DNA of 64,000 bases from Aquila chrysaetos chrysaetos (taxonomy: Eukaryota > Chordata > Aves > Accipitriformes > Accipitridae). How positions within the stretch are numbered: position 1 is the first letter of the stretch; every line of letters begins with the position of its first letter. The notes under the pieces are model-generated. The model searched no databases and had not been told where the DNA came from. It worked only from the letters and a program-made list of their open reading frames with translations. Shown piece after piece: positions 61,081 to 64,000 of the stretch. A program made the position numbers and the translations under genes. The stretch lies in assembly GCF_900496995.4 (NCBI RefSeq), contig NC_044016.1:20440932-20504931 (forward strand), in the 5' to 3' direction.

Positions 61081-62120
61081 AATGCGGCCGAGTAACAGCA
61101 GATGAGAACGACAGGGAAGGTTAAACCTCAGCTGCTGTTTCCTGAGGGCTGGGCATTGAAGCGTCCCCGCGGCCTGAGCGAGCGCCCGGTTTCTGCCAAA
61201 TGGGGGCATCCGCGGACGGGTTGGCTGTTGCCCGCAAGCAGGAGGACGCAGCCGGGAAGGTCCCGGCAGCCCTACCTGGGGCACTCCTGTAGGGAAGTTA
61301 AAAGTTCCAGCCGCCCTAGGCCTCGCGGCTCGCCTGAGCGGGGGCAGCGGCAGCGCGACCCGCCCGCCCGCCCCCCCCCCCCGCGGGGGCCGAGGCCCGA
61401 GCGTTCTTCCCCCGGCCCGGCGAGTGGCGCTCTGCTACCGGCCGCCTCCGCTCTATGGGCGGAAGAGGAAACCAGCCGCCGCGCGAACGGCACTACGGAG
61501 GCCGAAGCGAGCTCACGGCGCCACCGGGGCCTGCTCCCGCGCTGTTCCCGAGGGTGCTTGCCTACGTCAACACGCAGGAGGACGGCTGCTGTTGCTAAGT
61601 GACGTCAGCGCGCCTGTTGACGTGGCGGCGGGGCAGGGGGTGGAGGCCTTGTCGTCGTCGGAGCCGGTGAGTCCCGGGGAGGGTTGCGGTCGGGCGGTGG
61701 CGGTCGCATCTCCCCCGCCCCACCGCGGAGCGGGTTTGTGACGACCGGGCGGCGGCGGCTCCCGAGGCCTCCCCCATTGTGGGCTCCGGCCCCTTGGCGG
61801 GCCGCCGCCGGTGGCTCCCACCGGGTGCGGGCCGAGGAGGCGGTGGCGCCGCCGCGGGGAGCAGCCGGGCGCGTCAGGCGATGGAGGGATTCCGGCTCTG
61901 AAGCGCCTTTTCGCGGAGGCGAGGGAGGGGGGCGGCCGAGCAGGCGGGGGTCGCCTCCCCGGCGCCTGCCGGCTTGGAAGGCGGCTCCCGGTGAGGCGGC
62001 GGCCCGGGCTTCCCCGGGCGCGACCTTGGGCGGGTCGGTGGCTCTGGGCCGCCCGCTCTTCGTGGGTGTGATGCGCCTACTTCACCTGTCTGCCCGCCCC
62101 TCTGCCTGCCTGCCCCTGCG
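61080..62120. promoter_or_regulatory. CpG island promoter of the third gene
   Basis: About 1 kb of GC-rich, CpG-dense DNA. It contains a perfect palindromic CRE, tgacgtca, at 61600-61607, and a second half-type site tgacgtgg at 61618-61625. A gttgcta word at 61591-61597 resembles half of an RFX X-box. The long open frames in the island are base-composition effects. Confidence 0.75.
61610..61666 (+). other. Probable non-coding first exon of the third gene
   Basis: A strong donor, gagccg|gtgagtcc at 61666/61667, lies just downstream of the CRE pair and in the direction of the coding exon at 63681. The 5' end is unknown; the start given is a guess just after the CRE. Confidence 0.45.
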
Positions 62121-63595
62121 CTTTGCAAGACCCTGCCATGGCTTTTTTTTTTTTTTTCTTTTAATTTATTTTTTTATTAGTTCAGTATTTTGATGCTTTG
62201 GTAGTACACAGAATATTTTCACGGGTTCTTCTGGCATCTTAGTACTTAACTACTCTTGCAACTTACACGCTGCTGTGATTCATTGAAATTACTTTTGACT
62301 TGGAAGAAGCTGTCATCAGACTTTAAAAAAACCCAACAACTTCATGTTAACTTGTTAGCAATCTGCCTGTAATCTTGCATGCCCAGCAATGCTCTTTGCT
62401 CGCGTTGTTTTTAAAGCACAGCATACAGACCCCCTCCCAAAGCCCTGTGCTGGGATCACTTAATTTTTTATGTGTTTTAAGGTTTAATTTGAGCCTACTC
62501 AACAGTGCAGGTGTATGTGGTGTGTCTTCTGTTACAAATCTGTAAATCAGGTGCTTGAGGTATACTGTTCTGTTGGGGTCTGTTCACTCGTATTTGTCTA
62601 AAAAAAGAAAAAACACAAGAGTTTTCATAAAGGGCTTTTGAATATATTTTGATAATACAAGCCAATCTGATAATATGCATAACTTGTAGGAACAAATATT
62701 TACATATTACATGTTATTCCCCCAAACCAGGAGATCATCTTTGTCAAATGCCTGTTTTCAATTTGCTGGATTAAGGTGTGGTTACTTTCCAGTTCATGAG
62801 ACTACCTAAAAATATTTTTTCTTCCTTCCCCTCCCTCGCTCCTTTAAACATACACTCTAAAGAAGATTAGAGTGTCTCTTATAAGAAAATTCATAGATCA
62901 AGGTATCGTCTGTTTAGCAAATTAAATACAGTTTATTTTTCCTGCTGGCAGGTATGATGGGAAGAATAACAATAATTTATACTTGTTGAGAGAGGCTCAT
63001 TATGTTGGTTATGTTTTTAAACAAATAAAGCCTCTGTATTTTTTCACCCTACAGTTTTGTTTTGTTTTCCTGTTTGTAAAATTAAAGGCTTGCACAGCAG
63101 AAAGATCTGCAACTCGCTTAAGTATTGTAAAAAAACCAACCACCAAAACACAAACAAAACCCCCAAAACCTTTAGCTAGGCAGGAACACTTAAGAGAACT
63201 TTGGATGTGTAGGGAATAAAATGTGTGTGATACAGTTTGTATAGACCTGGTTTAACTGGGACACCCATGTGGGATAACGGTGTTCTCAGGGACATTAATG
63301 ATGTACCAAGAATGTCAGGATGAAGTTTTTGTGGCTTATAATGAACAAATGAATATGTTACCAGCAGTTTTGATGGTTGAAAAAATGAATGGTCAAAATT
63401 AAATGATGATGATGCAAAAAAATAAGTTCTAATGCTATGTTCTAACACTATTAGAAGTTTTCCCATAGAGTGGAGGGATTTTTTAAGGATTTTTTTCCAC
63501 AAAAATTTTAACTGAGAAATATGCATCTCTCTCACTTCTGCTATAGGCTACATGCCCCCAGTTTCTGATGGTACATATTTCATGCGTTGTTTCAG
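61667..63595 (+). other. First intron of the third gene
   Basis: CpG-rich in its first 450 bp, then AT-rich with a T-tract near 62144-62175. No transposon recognised. Confidence 0.4.
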
Positions 63596-63762
63596 GAAAT
63601 GGTACAGTTGTTGTTGTGTAGCTGGATGTTGCTGAATAGCGTTTCTATGAGCTTGCTGTTCGATCCATCTGTTGTTCAGAATGGCGAAGAACCCTAATTT
63701 TCAGGAAGTTGGTCATCTGCCTATGGGCTACGTCCACTGTAGATCTTCAGACAGCTTTACTG
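63596..63762 (+). CDS. First coding exon of an unidentified gene (BTBD9 expected by synteny)
   Basis: The acceptor gttgtttcag ends at 63595 and the donor tg|gtgagt follows 63762. The first 85 nt would be 5' UTR; ATG at 63681 (cagaATGg, a fair context) opens 82 coding nt reading MAKNPNFQEVGHLPMGYVHC and seven further codons, leaving in phase 1. In DNAH8-GLO1 neighbourhoods of other amniotes the next gene in this direction is BTBD9, but BTBD9 is known to begin with a different sequence leading into a BTB domain. It could be an alternative N-terminal exon of BTBD9, another gene, or an untranslated exon with a chance frame. I do not recognise the peptide. Confidence 0.5.
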
Positions 63763-63937
63763 GTGAGTGGACCAATGTATTTTGTTGATATTTTAATTTA
63801 AGGGTTTAGTTGTATGCCATTTTCACCAGGTTGTATTGAGTGCATTAATACCTATTTTAGATGTGTGTTAATAAATAATCTGTACTTAGTATATTTTTCT
63901 TTGTATCTAGCTAAATTTATTCCTGCTCTTCTATCAG

Positions 63938-64000
63938 ATGAGTATGTCTCCGAGCAGAGCATAAAACAGTACTTAAATAATGGAATGTGTTTACAGATGA
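63938..64000 (+). CDS. Second coding exon of the unidentified gene, cut by window end
   Basis: A strong acceptor (ctgctcttctatcag) ends at 63937. Entering in phase 1 as required, the frame reads DEYVSEQSIKQYLNNGMCLQ and onward, open to the edge. An alternative acceptor at 63910 (tatctag) would add nine in-frame codons. Phase agreement with 63681-63762 supports a real gene; the product is not recognised. Confidence 0.45.

Noticed and set aside
61102-62193. Open frames of 166 and 169 codons in the third CpG island
   Set aside because: Same composition effect; open frames overlap on both strands and contain no known motif.
1-64000. tRNA, rRNA, snoRNA genes and CRISPR arrays
   Set aside because: No cloverleaf with A/B boxes, no C/D or H/ACA pattern and no regularly spaced repeats were found by eye; a covariance-model scan would be decisive.

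Overview
The window is vertebrate nuclear DNA from a bird. The evidence is split genes with GT-AG introns, CpG-island promoters, several 5'-truncated CR1 LINE copies in both orientations, and three copies of one endogenous-retrovirus LTR. There is no bacterial or plasmid content, so most long open frames are chance readings of introns, CR1 copies or CpG islands.

Three genes are present. (1) Positions 3471-46948, minus strand: the 5' part of an axonemal outer-arm dynein heavy chain, identified as DNAH8. I could place 28 coding exons. Their phases all agree and they join into an uninterrupted frame of 1337 codons, the N-terminal tail (DHC_N1-type) of a protein of about 4500 residues. The AAA+ motor lies beyond the left edge. 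(2) Positions 50483-58149, plus strand: a complete GLO1 gene (lactoylglutathione lyase) with six coding exons, 183 residues and all four zinc ligands conserved. (3) From about 61.6 kb to the right edge, plus strand: a third CpG island followed by what look like a non-coding first exon, a first coding exon and the start of a second. I do not recognise this protein. The DNAH8-GLO1-BTBD9 order known in other amniotes predicts BTBD9 here, but the visible N-terminus does not look like the BTBD9 start I know.

DNAH8 and GLO1 are divergent, with about 3.5 kb between their start codons. Two CpG islands lie in between: one near 49.3-49.7 kb, probably serving DNAH8, and one at 50.0-51.0 kb containing GLO1 exon 1. 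The third island at 61.1-62.1 kb serves the third gene. DNAH8 is known as a sperm-flagellum dynein and GLO1 is a housekeeping detoxification enzyme, so the two neighbours are not expected to share a pathway.

Repeats account for much of the intron sequence: CR1 at 0.27-1.5, 2.4-2.9, 26.0-27.1, 27.97-28.03 and 41.97-42.18 kb; solo LTRs with terminal TG/CA and 5-bp target duplications at 11.5-12.1, 39.2-39.8 and 55.9-56.4 kb; and long homopolymers (two G23 runs, A40, A29, T17 next to C13). I found no tRNA, rRNA, snoRNA or CRISPR array. No clearly novel system is visible. The items most worth a second look are the unidentified third gene, the A40 tract (T40 on the transcribed strand) against the DNAH8 first-coding-exon acceptor, a palindromic MYB-type motif in the DNAH8-side CpG island, and two unidentified open segments in DNAH8 introns.
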